NCBI RefSeq assembly: GCF_032854445.1
Contig: NC_088299.1
Span: 9,043,608 to 9,107,607, forward strand
From: Liolophura sinensis
Taxonomy: Eukaryota; Mollusca; Polyplacophora; Chitonida; Chitonidae
Length of the DNA: 64,000 nt
Reading direction: 5' to 3'
Shown here: positions 34,097-43,033 of the stretch, in pieces
Position numbering within the stretch: position 1 is the first letter of the stretch
Layout: each line of letters starts with the position of its first letter
Position numbers and translations under genes: made by a program
Notes under the pieces: model-generated
Databases searched by the model: none
Told to the model about the DNA's origin: nothing
The model's input: the letters and a program-made list of their open reading frames with translations, nothing else

Positions 34097-34527
34097 TTCC
34101 CTCTCCCTTTCCTCTCTCTCTCTCTCTGCATTTTCAACTTTTCTAACTCTATCTCATGTTCCCTCTCTTTCTCTTGCCTCTCTCTCTCATGTTCCCTCTC
34201 TTTCTCTTGCCTCTCTCTCTCATGTTCCCTCTCTTTCTCTCTCTCTCTTTCCTCTTTCTCCAATCTCAACTTTAACTCAAACTGCTTAAACTTAAGCTCG
34301 GCATCAGACTGACCCTCGAACTCATAATCAGATAATGCAGAACTATCAAACTTCCCTATCTCCACTAAATGTTTCAACAAAGTATACTGCATATCTCTTT
34401 TCCTCCATGAAGACTTTAAGGACAAACCTAAAAATGTCCCTAACTTAACCAAGTCTTCCTTCTTTAAACTCTCAAAAACATCCTGATCGGGCGCATTAAC
34501 AAACTGTTTAGGATCAAAATCTCCCAT
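34000..34527 (-). CDS. gag N-terminus with Glu/Arg coiled coil, copy 1
   Basis: It starts MGDFDPKQFVNAPDQD 129 bp after the 5' LTR. A small helical region (SLKKEDLVKLGTFLGL, then RKRDMQYTLLKHLVE) resembles a SAP-like fold. A long Glu/Arg/Lys tract encoded by a CT-rich microsatellite (34020-34262 on the plus strand) follows, with 11-residue repeats of type EREHERERQEK. It then leaves the frame of the main polyprotein. Length change in the microsatellite probably split an originally continuous gag. Copy 2 has a shorter tract. Confidence 0.75.
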   Translation of the reverse strand: MGDFDPKQFVNAPDQDVFESLKKEDLVKLGTFLGLSLKSSWRKRDMQYTLLKHLVEIGKFDSSALSDYEFEGQSDAELKFKQFELKLRLEKEEREREKEREHERERQEKEREHERERQEKEREHEIELEKLKMQRERERKGRGKCRERKGRGKCRERERREKCKKERGKGNWSFK

Positions 34528-34632
34528 TGTAAATATTTAGCCACTGAATCATTCACCGTTAAAATTAAGCAATCGCTTCTCACTTGTGTTTAACTTCAAA
34601 TATCCGGTGCAAAACAAAAGGGAAACAATCGG

Positions 34633-34650
34633 TTCCCGGACAAGCCCCCA
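34633..34650 (-). promoter_or_regulatory. Primer binding site, tRNA-Pro-like (copy 1)
   Basis: In element orientation TGGGGGCTTGTCCGGGAA starts 5 bp after the 5' LTR end. It closely resembles the tRNA-Pro primer site known from murine leukaemia virus (two differences by memory). The same 18 bases occur at 51222-51239 in copy 2. Confidence 0.75.
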
Positions 34651-34655
34651 ATTTC

Positions 34656-35631
34656 TGTTACGGTATTGAAAACGGCAACAGAAAACAGACTCAGTGACTC
34701 AATATTACAATGTAAACAATGCTTTATATATATATAAAAATGAGACGTACAGTTTTACAGACAGTTCAACAACAACAACAACATAAAAAACATACACATC
34801 AGTATTACCGGTCTTTACAAGTTTCCAGTTCACCTTTGCATCCCAAGGAATGTATTCCAGGAAATCCAACGTAAAGACCATGGGATAAACACACAATTCA
34901 CAAAAGTCACAAATTGTCCTAGACAGGTACTTCGCCAGATTAGCGAACACGAACACAGTACACAGGTTACACAGAACTGGAACAGTCAAGCCTTTGAATG
35001 ACGTCACACCCGCAGAGCACAACACAGGGTAAATACAGGCATGGAGGTATAATCCACTTCAGATCAGTCACCGCTCCCGCAGAAGCTCACAAACGAGCCG
35101 TTCAGAGACGTAGAGTAATGTCACCTTGTGGCAGAACGAACGTCCTTTGCAAAACTGAAAACTTCAGTTTAGAGTCCTTGACGACCTTGTCGGTCAGGTG
35201 AGGTCAGCGTGTTAAACAAATTACACAGTCCACACTGTATAATCATAATAAAGATCCGAACACCAATAAACGTGACTTCCGCAGAAATTCACATAAATCA
35301 GACATCAGTACTACTGTGGTACACAAACGGTGCCGGCATAAAAAACTGTCCTCCCAAATGAAACTGGCATCACCAGCTCATATCAAAATAATGGACTCGA
35401 TACGAGAGCGTCTCACACTCTCCTGGCTCCCAGTGGATGCAGCAAAAATACCTCCACTCTGCGCAGAAAACACGGCTTATATACGTGCCAGGTGGATTCA
35501 ACTATTTTTAAACACAGAGTTTAACAGCCAATGAACAGCCAGTTAAATAAACAGAGCCTTGAACAAGGTGCTTTCGGCCAGGTCCGTGCTGTACATATAT
35601 ATAACAGGGCCTGTTATGCTTATAACATATA
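34656..35631 (-). repeat. 5' LTR of copy 1, main part (interrupted)
   Basis: This matches 29426-30457 almost base for base until 35631, where the LINE interrupts it. The remaining 68 bp are at 41981-42048. The duplicated 12-13-bp target (c)ttataacatata borders the LINE on both sides. Confidence 0.95.
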
Positions 35632-35697
35632 TTTCTACTTGCTCAGCTCGATAGAAGGTATAGATATGTCTGGACGCGGTAAAGGAGGCAAAGGTCT
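35632..35697 (+). pseudogene. Histone H4 5' leader and first 11 codons
   Basis: A 34-base leader is followed by ATG at 35666 encoding MSGRGKGGKGL, the exact N-terminus of histone H4. After ...aaaggtct the sequence leaves H4 (the H4 continuation G-K-G-G-A is absent) and the LINE 5' UTR begins. The fragment lies inside the target duplication, so it arrived with the LINE, in the same orientation. It cannot encode a histone. Confidence 0.85.
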
Positions 35698-35880
35698 ACT
35701 TAACCCCCTTTCTTGTACAGGCGTCCATTGAGAGTGGTTTTCATAGTGTTGTATATTTGATATTTTTTGGATTTTTTGTGATAGCTTTCGGTCTTGTAAA
35801 TTCTAAATTAATAATACACCTTTGTTGCTTAGTATTGGGCTTTTTGGCAACAATTTTTTTTTTTTTTTTTTTTTTTTGTT

Positions 35881-35915
<35 letters not shown>

Positions 35916-36277
35916 TTTTTTTTGGCTGATAAGCAGTCACATCTGATATTAGAAATATAGTTAATCCATAGAAAAAAAGTTCTATAATTGATTGTATATA
36001 TAGTAATATATAGTGTATATAGTAATATATAGTGTATAATAGTAATATCGTTAGTATTATATAGTAGCATAGGGCTATAAGTTACTATACTTTAGGTATA
36101 GTGTACAATTGTGGGATAGGAAATCCTGTACTTACACTGTCTCTTCCACACCTAACAGAGCGCCTTTCGTCTTTTCTCCCTGGCTCGGAGCAGCTCCCGA
36201 GCAACTTCTGCTATTTTTAACTGTCGTCTTGTAATAACTCCCCTGTGCATACACCACTATAGTCATTAGTTACAGCC
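35698..36277 (+). promoter_or_regulatory. LINE 5' UTR
   Basis: It contains a T-rich tract (35859-35924) and short repeats of the form tagtgtatatagtaatat around 35996-36050, then GC-richer sequence up to the ORF1 ATG. A promoter is presumably here but no specific motif is clear. Confidence 0.5.
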
Positions 36278-37495
36278 ATGGATGACGCAGAAGGAGACGA
36301 CATGGAAGTCGTGGAAACGCGATCCACTACAAAACGAACGCGCGATTTTTCAACCGATAGAAGCTCCCAGGAAGGGAAGAAAGCAAAGCAGGTGGGTCAG
36401 AAGCAGGGAAATAACAATGTTGTAATTTCATCTATGGGGGGCTTACCTGTCACTGGGTGGAACCCAATTAAATTTGGTCAGAGTTTACAACAAGCAATTG
36501 GCAATGTAAAACAAGTAAAGAAAATTAACGGTAAAGACCTAATGATTGTTTGTAATAGTGCCACTCAAGTCAAAAAGGCACTCAGCATAACAACGCTGAT
36601 GGGAAGAGATGTCTCCTGCAGGCTGCACTCCAATATCACCCTTTCACGTGGGGTGATTTATGGGTTAGGGGAAGACATCACTGAAGAAGAAGTACAACAA
36701 GCACTGAAAAAATACAAAGTAACGAAAGCACAGCGTCTGACTAAAGGGAAGGAAAAAACTAAAACCAAATGTATGTTGCTATATTTTAATTCGGATGCAC
36801 TACCGGAAGAAGTTTCTCTCGGTTACGAAATATTTCCTGTCAAGCAATATGTTCCACCCGCCATACGTTGCTTCAAATGTCAGTCCTTTGGGCATATTTC
36901 AGGGGAATGTAGGGGGCGCCAGCGATGCCCAAGATGTGGCGGCCCCCATACATTTGATGAATGCCACAACCTGGATCGCCCCAAATGTGTCAACTGCGGG
37001 TCCCTGAGCCATAGCTCGGCGTATATGGGTTGCCCATATAGAAAGCAGGTATGTAAAGCGCAGTTCATAAAGGTTACCAAGAAAATTTCTTTTGCTGATG
37101 CTTTAAAATCAGTACGTGAAGAAGATAACCCCCATAGAATTTACCCAGAGGGGTCAAATGAGCGAGCTCTAACAGAAGGGCCGGTAGTAGATACCCCCCC
37201 TGAACAGCCCCATTCTATTACGATTACACCCGTCAAGCCAATCCTTAGGTCCATAGCTACTCAAACCCCACGTGGTGAACCCACTCAGACAGACGATATG
37301 TCCTTCACAATGGCCACAAGGCTTATCGCCATCTTTTCGGAAATACTAATAAAAGTCTTCGAAATCGAAGACCCTAAGAGTTTGGTACAAGTAGTGTTTA
37401 GCATCGCTCAGAGTCGTCTTGGCTCTGAGGCTGTTGATTTTAAAAGACTGAACAATATTCTATTTACTGTGTCCTCGGATGATGAACATTCATAA
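36278..37495 (+). CDS. LINE ORF1 protein, nucleic-acid binding
   Basis: 405 residues from an ATG in good context (agccATGG). After a basic, low-complexity N-terminus comes an RRM-like region (about 50-185), then three zinc knuckles: CFKCQSFGHISGEC, CPRCGGPHTFDEC and CVNCGSLSHSSAYMGC (about residues 200-250). It should coat the element RNA and form the ribonucleoprotein with ORF2. The stop TAA overlaps the ORF2 ATG by one base (TAATG at 37493-37497), an arrangement used for coupled termination-reinitiation in the LINE SART1. The frame is intact. Confidence 0.9.
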   Translation: MDDAEGDDMEVVETRSTTKRTRDFSTDRSSQEGKKAKQVGQKQGNNNVVISSMGGLPVTGWNPIKFGQSLQQAIGNVKQVKKINGKDLMIVCNSATQVKKALSITTLMGRDVSCRLHSNITLSRGVIYGLGEDITEEEVQQALKKYKVTKAQRLTKGKEKTKTKCMLLYFNSDALPEEVSLGYEIFPVKQYVPPAIRCFKCQSFGHISGECRGRQRCPRCGGPHTFDECHNLDRPKCVNCGSLSHSSAYMGCPYRKQVCKAQFIKVTKKISFADALKSVREEDNPHRIYPEGSNERALTEGPVVDTPPEQPHSITITPVKPILRSIATQTPRGEPTQTDDMSFTMATRLIAIFSEILIKVFEIEDPKSLVQVVFSIAQSRLGSEAVDFKRLNNILFTVSSDDEHS

Positions 37496-40400
37496 TGTAT
37501 CCTTTATATAATATAAATATATATTCCTATCTTGTTTTACCTCTATTATCAATGACTTTTAACATGTTACATCAGAATATTTGCGGTCTTGGCGCTCATG
37601 GAGAGGAATTCAAGTGTTATATTCAAAATCTTAAGCCCGCTCCTCATGTTATATGTCTTCAAGAAACTTTTTTAAAGCCACATATGGATTTTACCTACCC
37701 TGGGTATTTTATAGGTAGAATGGATAGGAATACAGACGGGAGAGGGGGCCTGGCCATGCTTCTAAAAGACGGCCTATCCTTTTCAGAACTAAAGTTACCT
37801 CCCTTTAACAGTATTGAGGCACAATGTTTTAATATTGCTACGAGGTCTGGTGCACCCACAAGTGTTGTTAATATATACAATCCTTCTAGTCGTATTGATA
37901 GAAAAGATTTTGATACTCTTATGTCTTATATTAATAGCACTTATATATTGTGTGGGGATTTTAACGCTTACGGACCCTTATGGGGTAGCATTACAACGAA
38001 TTTCAATGGAAGGGTAATGACTGCTCTAGTTAATGATTATGAAATGTGTGTTTTAAATGATGGGACGGGCACTCGTGTAGATCCTCATTCTGGTAATCTG
38101 TCTCACTTAGACCTTACTCTTTGCTCAGCAGATATAGGTCTGTCTTTTAATTGGTTCGTTGATACCATAAGCCCTTGTCCTAGCGACCACTTACCAGTTC
38201 TAGTCACCTGTAATATAGACCACCATGTGAATCCTGTAGGCCAGCCTCCCAGATGGTGTGTGAAAAGGGCAAACTGGGATGTATACAAAGAAGAATGTTT
38301 GAGGTCTTTTTCTCAGGATGTGTATAATAATGATGTTGATATTTTTGCAGATAATGTACTTAATGCCATTGATGTGGCTGCACAAAAATGCATTCCAAAA
38401 TCCTCAGGTAAGGTGTCTAGTAAAATACCTGTTCCTTGGTGGAACGACGATTGTTCTAATGCTATAAAAAATCGGAAACGTTTAAAAAATCGTGCAAAAC
38501 GCACTCGCCTATACCAAGACATTGTTTTATTTAAACGAGCTAAAGCTGTAGCACAGCGGGTGATTAAAACAGCTCAGAGAGATCACTGGCGACAATACTG
38601 TTCGAATTTATCTGAAAATACAAATACCAAAGAAGTCTGGAATAAAATAAACTCGATTAAAGGTAAAAGAAAATCAAATAACACCCCAACTATTGTTCAT
38701 AATAATAGTAATTATGTTACTAATATTGACAAAGCCAATATTTTGGCAGACAGTTTCTCTTTCGTTTCCAGTTCAAACAATTATTCTCCTGAGTTTATAT
38801 CCCATAAGGAAAATATTGAAGAAATGCATCCTTTTAATAATATTCTTTTTGATGACATGCCAACTAACAATGATTTTTCTTTACTAGAATTAAAGCAGGC
38901 CTTATCCTCATGTTCGGATTCGTCACCGGGTGAGGATACTATTACGTACTCCATGTTGTACAATTTGCCATATCACTGTATGACTATATTACTATTGCTG
39001 TACAATGCCGTTTGGTCTAGTATGAAACTCCCTGCTAAATGGAAAACGGCAATTGTTGTGCCCGTTGCTAAACCAGGTAAGGATCCCTCGTTCACATCTT
39101 CGTACAGGCCTATAGCCCTCACGTCCTGTCTCTGCAAGGTCATGGAGCGTATGATAAATTCTCGATTGATGTGGTTTTTGGAGAAACACAATATACTTAG
39201 TCCAGTACAGAGCGGTTTTAGAAACAAACGTTGTACTACTGACCATGTGGTTAATTTAGAAACCTCCATCAGACACTCTTTTAAATATAAAGATTATTTA
39301 CTTGCCGTGTTTCTCGATATAGAAAAAGCGTACGATATGGTTTGGAGGACTGGGGTGTTAATTAAGCTGCGTAATATTGGCATTGGTGGAAAAATGTTGG
39401 GTTTTTTAAAAGATTTCCTGTCCGGACGTTTTATTAAAGTTCGAGTGGGACAGAGTTATTCTCGCATGGTTCCGGTGGAGAATGGGGTTCCCCAGGGAAG
39501 TGTCTTATCTCCCACTTTATTTAATGTAGCCATAAATGACTTACCCAATGCCATATCCCCTAAATTAAATTGCACGCTTTTCGCTGATGATAAATGCATG
39601 TGGTTTTGCTCTAGGTCCCTTGCCTCTTGTGTCAAGCATATTCAGCAAGGTCTAGATGATATAATGAAATGGAGCCGGGACTGGGGGTTTAAGTTTTCTT
39701 CTGTTAAAACAGAAGCTGTTGTGTTTACACGGCGCCATACTGGTAATGTTTGTCTAACCCTTAATAACTCGACGATCAAAATCTCCTCTTCTTTTAAGTA
39801 TCTCGGGGTTATATTCGATAATAGGCTTACTTGGGGTAGACATATTGACTATTTGATAGCAAGATGTGATAAAGTTCTAAATTTAATGAGGTGTGTATCG
39901 GGCAAATGTTGGGGGGCTGAGAAAAAATCATTACTACTGCTATATCGCTCTCTCATCCGTACCAAACTTGATTATTGTTGTGAAGCCTATGATTCTGCTT
40001 GCATTACGCTTAAAGAAAAATTAGATTCTGTTCAGTGCGCAGCGCTGCGGATATGTACAGGAGGTATGCGCACCACACCACTTAACGTTCTACAGGTATT
40101 CTGTAACGAGTGGCCATTGTCTATCCGTCGGCGCCTGCGCACCCTCAAGTTTTTTTTCAGGCTCAAATGTTCGGTTAATAATGCTTCGTCTCGTTTGCTC
40201 GAACCTTCCTTTTATGACAACTTGCATGACTTAAATAGTTATGCTGGGTTACCATTTAGTTTGAGATCAAAGAACATATCTTCGTCTTTAGATTGTGATA
40301 ATGTTGCTTTGCAGTCATCCCGTGTTCCTGACTTCCCCACATGGAATCTAGAACCTCCCTACATTTCGACTACTCTGAACGATGATAGAAAAAAATCTGA

Positions 40401-41322
40401 TAATCCGAATGTTTCCTTACTATGTGCTACGGAATATATACATACAAGCCTATCCCAGTACTTGCAGGTATACACTGATGCCTCCAAGTGTCCAGACAGC
40501 AACAGAGTTGGTGCAGCTTTTTGTGTCCCAGAGTTAAAATATTCCAAATCCTTTAGATTATCCAATTTTATCTCAGTATTTACAGCAGAACTTACAGCTA
40601 TCATCTGTGCTCTTCAGTTTCTCCTCGACCTAAAACCTTCCAGGGCTGTTATACTTACCGATTCTTTATCTTCCTTGCAGGCCATGTCAAATTATGTCTG
40701 GTATAATTCTTCATCACTTGTGTTTGAAATACTGCATTTATGCACCGCTCTTCGTTACCAGGGCGTCTCTGTGAGTTTTGACTGGGTACCAGCTCATGTC
40801 GGTATTGTGGGAAACGAAATGGCAGACTCCCTGGCGAAGAGAGCTTCATCCTTTTTAGATATATCCATACACGTGCCCTTAAACATTAATGAAATCATGA
40901 GTCATGTCGCACCTAAGTTTGTGGATATTTGGCAGCGGCAGTGGGATGAAGCTAATAAGGGGAGGTTTTTTCACGAGTATAATCGTTCTGTCTTGTTAAA
41001 TTCGCCAATATCATTACGTTCCCGACGAGATGAAACGCTAGTTTTCCGCCTTATTTCTGGACATGTACCTACAAATACGTATTTATTCAGAATGAATCTG
41101 CACCCATCTGGGTTATGTGACGTATGCCTAATTAACGATGATATCGCTCATCTCTTATTTACGTGTACCCGGCACTCTAACGCTCGCCGTGTTCTTTACC
41201 GGGACTTACGCTCCATTGGCCTTCGGCATTTTACGTTAGCATCTGTTTTAAATCCTAAAGCGAACCGAAGTAAGACTTTCCAGGCCCTGGCGAATTTTCT
41301 TAGCAGATGTCGTCGTTTTTAA
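37495..41322 (+). CDS. LINE ORF2: endonuclease, reverse transcriptase, RNase H
   Basis: 1,275 residues. The APE-type endonuclease has N28 (HQNICG), E57 (LQET), CGDFNAYGPLWGS (D155, N157) and SDH at 230-232. The reverse transcriptase has SYRPIALTSCLCK, AVFLDIEKAYD (D608), NGVPQGSVLSPTLFN and FADD at 696-699. RNase H has YTDAS (D995), AEL (E1032), LTDSLSS (D1056), WVPAHVGIVGNEMADSLA (D1111). A C-terminal finger CDVCLINDDIAHLLFTC follows. All catalytic residues are present. The protein nicks target DNA and copies the element RNA in place. Translation is probably coupled to ORF1 through the TAATG overlap. Confidence 0.95.
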   Translation: MYPLYNINIYSYLVLPLLSMTFNMLHQNICGLGAHGEEFKCYIQNLKPAPHVICLQETFLKPHMDFTYPGYFIGRMDRNTDGRGGLAMLLKDGLSFSELKLPPFNSIEAQCFNIATRSGAPTSVVNIYNPSSRIDRKDFDTLMSYINSTYILCGDFNAYGPLWGSITTNFNGRVMTALVNDYEMCVLNDGTGTRVDPHSGNLSHLDLTLCSADIGLSFNWFVDTISPCPSDHLPVLVTCNIDHHVNPVGQPPRWCVKRANWDVYKEECLRSFSQDVYNNDVDIFADNVLNAIDVAAQKCIPKSSGKVSSKIPVPWWNDDCSNAIKNRKRLKNRAKRTRLYQDIVLFKRAKAVAQRVIKTAQRDHWRQYCSNLSENTNTKEVWNKINSIKGKRKSNNTPTIVHNNSNYVTNIDKANILADSFSFVSSSNNYSPEFISHKENIEEMHPFNNILFDDMPTNNDFSLLELKQALSSCSDSSPGEDTITYSMLYNLPYHCMTILLLLYNAVWSSMKLPAKWKTAIVVPVAKPGKDPSFTSSYRPIALTSCLCKVMERMINSRLMWFLEKHNILSPVQSGFRNKRCTTDHVVNLETSIRHSFKYKDYLLAVFLDIEKAYDMVWRTGVLIKLRNIGIGGKMLGFLKDFLSGRFIKVRVGQSYSRMVPVENGVPQGSVLSPTLFNVAINDLPNAISPKLNCTLFADDKCMWFCSRSLASCVKHIQQGLDDIMKWSRDWGFKFSSVKTEAVVFTRRHTGNVCLTLNNSTIKISSSFKYLGVIFDNRLTWGRHIDYLIARCDKVLNLMRCVSGKCWGAEKKSLLLLYRSLIRTKLDYCCEAYDSACITLKEKLDSVQCAALRICTGGMRTTPLNVLQVFCNEWPLSIRRRLRTLKFFFRLKCSVNNASSRLLEPSFYDNLHDLNSYAGLPFSLRSKNISSSLDCDNVALQSSRVPDFPTWNLEPPYISTTLNDDRKKSDNPNVSLLCATEYIHTSLSQYLQVYTDASKCPDSNRVGAAFCVPELKYSKSFRLSNFISVFTAELTAIICALQFLLDLKPSRAVILTDSLSSLQAMSNYVWYNSSSLVFEILHLCTALRYQGVSVSFDWVPAHVGIVGNEMADSLAKRASSFLDISIHVPLNINEIMSHVAPKFVDIWQRQWDEANKGRFFHEYNRSVLLNSPISLRSRRDETLVFRLISGHVPTNTYLFRMNLHPSGLCDVCLINDDIAHLLFTCTRHSNARRVLYRDLRSIGLRHFTLASVLNPKANRSKTFQALANFLSRCRRF

Positions 41323-41327
41323 TAATC

Positions 41328-41363
<36 letters not shown>

Positions 41364-41731
41364 GTTAACATGGTTGGATCGGCCTATTTGTTGCTTTTAA
41401 AGTGGTTGTTGTCGTTTTTTTTTTTTTTTACCCGAACAGAACTGATGTGAGCTGACGCTTCTACTGTTTTTTTTTTTTGTCCAGGTGTTGTGTATGTATA
41501 CTGTTCAGCTCCTCCTGTACTATACTCTGTGTTCCATATATGCATAACATCGTGAGTGTTCTAACGCCCACCTTTCCCAAAAATCTCTCTTTAACCCATG
41601 TACCTGCCCATCTTGTACTGTAAATATGGATTGTACACTAAGAAACGGTCATCATAGTGAATAATGACCCTCTGCAAACACTTTTTTTTTTTTTTTTTTG
41701 TTTTTTTTTTTGTTTTTTTTTTTTTTTTTTT

Positions 41732-41763
<32 letters not shown>

Positions 41764-41980
41764 CTTCTTTTAGTCATGAAGCCCAAAATTCGTCGGCTAT
41801 AATGCTACAATGTCCATAGCACTAGTACTGAAACTTCTTCTCCTTGTCCTAAATAATATACTCTTCCTTTATATACTATCCAGCTTAAAAGCATTTTCAA
41901 TGACGCCAAGTTTTGGCGCGCATCGGCCCTTTGGGCCGGAAAAGCGCCAGTGCAAATCAACCCCCCCCCCCCCCCCCCCC
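41323..41980 (+). other. LINE 3' UTR with T runs
   Basis: Four long T-rich blocks (41330-41360, 41417-41428, 41467-41478, 41682-41763) are interspersed with ordinary sequence. The region ends with a double hairpin and a C20 run directly against the target duplication; no poly(A) tail is visible. Confidence 0.8.
41914..41949 (+). promoter_or_regulatory. 3'-terminal double hairpin of the LINE
   Basis: Outer stem TGGCGC (41914-41919) pairs with GCGCCA (41944-41949). Inner stem CGGCCC (41924-41929) pairs with GGGCCG (41933-41938) around a TTT loop. The internal loop is gcat opposite gaaaa. All 12 pairs are Watson-Crick. Stem-loops near LINE 3' ends are known recognition sites for the element's own reverse transcriptase, so that role is plausible here. 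Confidence 0.7.
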
Positions 41981-42048
41981 TTATAACATATAACACCAAG
42001 GTCCGCAGACTAACAGTACATGAAAACATTAAATAGTCATACATAACA
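41981..42048 (-). repeat. 5' LTR of copy 1, remainder
   Basis: These 68 bases resume the LTR after the LINE and end ...tagtcatacataaca, followed by the ATGT target duplication. Confidence 0.93.
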
Positions 42049-42052
42049 ATGT

Positions 42053-42575
42053 ATATAGTCGTATTCATATGAAAACAGGTATAGGTCTGTCAAAAGAGGC
42101 GCTCAATTTGTGCCCATTGGAATACCTATGCACTGTTGGTAAATGGTATCTCTGAATTTCACATAGATGTTATCAATGAGAAATTCAAGTAATTCAATAA
42201 ATAATGTAACATCCCATGAGTGGTAACCTGTATAAAGAGTAGAACTAAAGAAAGCCTTATTGCTTCTGACGTTAATGTAACGGTGACCTGTTTTAGTAAA
42301 TACCGAGACACCTAACGACGATACTCTTTCAATAAGATCTTTGTGAGAAATCGTAGTATAGAGAGTAGAGAAATCCCATGTGGATACGTCTTTGCACGGT
42401 ATATGCATATGAGCATCGAGTTCTTCTGTAAGACGTTTGGAGTTGTTAAGAATCAACATGCAGTTGACACCTGAATTTTTTGTTATGGCACAACAATACT
42501 TATTCCAGAATGACTTTACTTCTTGTAACGCTCTCGTAAGTAGGGTTGACAAGAGTTTGGTGGTACAGCTTTTTC
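42053..42575 (-). pseudogene. Penelope-type reverse transcriptase, N-terminal part
   Basis: Minus-strand motifs: LLSTLLTRALQEVKSFWNK, SGVNCMLILNNSKRL, WDFSTLYTTISH (RT catalytic Asp region), then GIPMGTN, a TGA in place of the usual Cys codon, and APLLTDLYLF. The remainder, with YIDD, is at 28900-29421 on the far side of the LTR retrotransposon. The 5' end is lost at 42576, where an oppositely oriented LTR fragment begins. Confidence 0.82.
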
Positions 42576-42576
42576 A

Positions 42577-43033
42577 GTTCTGCCACAAGGTGACATTACT
42601 CTACGTCTCTGAACGGCTCGTTTGTGAGTTTCTGCGGGAGCGGTGACTGTTCTAAAGTGGATTATACCTCCATGCCTGTATTTACCCTGTGTTGTGCTCT
42701 GCGGGTGTGACGTCATTCAAAGGCTTGACTGTTCCAGTTCTGTGTAACCTGTGTACTGTGTTCGTGTTCGCTAACCTGGCGAAGTACCTGTCTAGGACAA
42801 TTTGTGAATTGTGTGTTTATCCCATGGTCTTTACGTTGGATTTCCTGGAATACATTCCTTGGGATGCAAAGGTGAACTGGAAACTTGTAAAGACCGGTAA
42901 TACTGATGTGTATGTTGTTGTTGTTGAACTGTCTGTAAAACTGTACGTCTCATTTTATATATATAAAGCATTGTTTACATTGTAATATTGAGTCACTGAG
43001 TCTGTTTTCTGTTGCTGTTTTCAATACCGTAAC
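42577..43033 (+). repeat. 5'-truncated LTR fragment, opposite orientation
   Basis: It matches the last 450 or so bases of the Gmr1-like LTR in plus orientation, from gttctgccacaaggtgacat to caataccgtaaca. It is more diverged from both full copies (shorter GTT run and a shorter ORF of 98 codons), so it derives from a third insertion of the family. Confidence 0.92.

Larger units (their letters stand above)
35632..41980 (+). mobile_element. Apparently intact LINE (I/Nimb-like) nested in the LTR
   Basis: Non-LTR retrotransposon of 6.35 kb with two open ORFs, inserted in the 5' LTR of the Gmr1-like element and flanked by a 12-13-bp duplication (35619/35620-35631 and 41980/41981-41992). Structure: 66 bp of histone H4 5' sequence, 5' UTR with a T-rich tract (35859-35924), ORF1 with three CCHC knuckles, ORF2 with endonuclease, RT, RNase H and a C-terminal finger, a 3' UTR with long T runs, a double hairpin and a run of 20 C. 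All catalytic motifs are preserved, so it may be active. RNase H plus knuckles place it in the I/Jockey group; Nimb-like is my best guess. Confidence 0.93.
29426..42048 (-). mobile_element. Gmr1-like LTR retrotransposon lacking RT, copy 1 (with nested LINE)
   Basis: The element is bounded by LTRs (29426-30457 and 34656-35631 plus 41981-42048) with TG...CA ends. It is flanked by the 4-bp target duplication ATGT (29422-29425 and 42049-42052). Minus-strand order is 5' LTR, primer site, gag with a SCAN-like capsid and CCHC knuckle, protease, integrase, RNase H, polypurine tract, 3' LTR. Integrase ahead of RNase H is the Gmr1 arrangement rather than the usual gypsy order. The whole catalytic RT domain is absent. 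The LTRs differ at about five positions in 1,030 bp, so insertion was recent. A 6.3-kb LINE has since landed in the 5' LTR. Confidence 0.93.

Noticed and set aside
35741-36070. Lys-rich and Phe-rich frames
   Set aside because: They are caused by the T-rich tract in the LINE 5' UTR.
41914-41949. Histone mRNA-type 3' stem-loop, given the H4 piece at the LINE 5' end
   Set aside because: Histone stem-loops have a 6-bp stem with a 4-base loop and flanking A/C-rich contexts; here the inner loop is TTT and a second outer stem exists, so a LINE-specific hairpin fits better.
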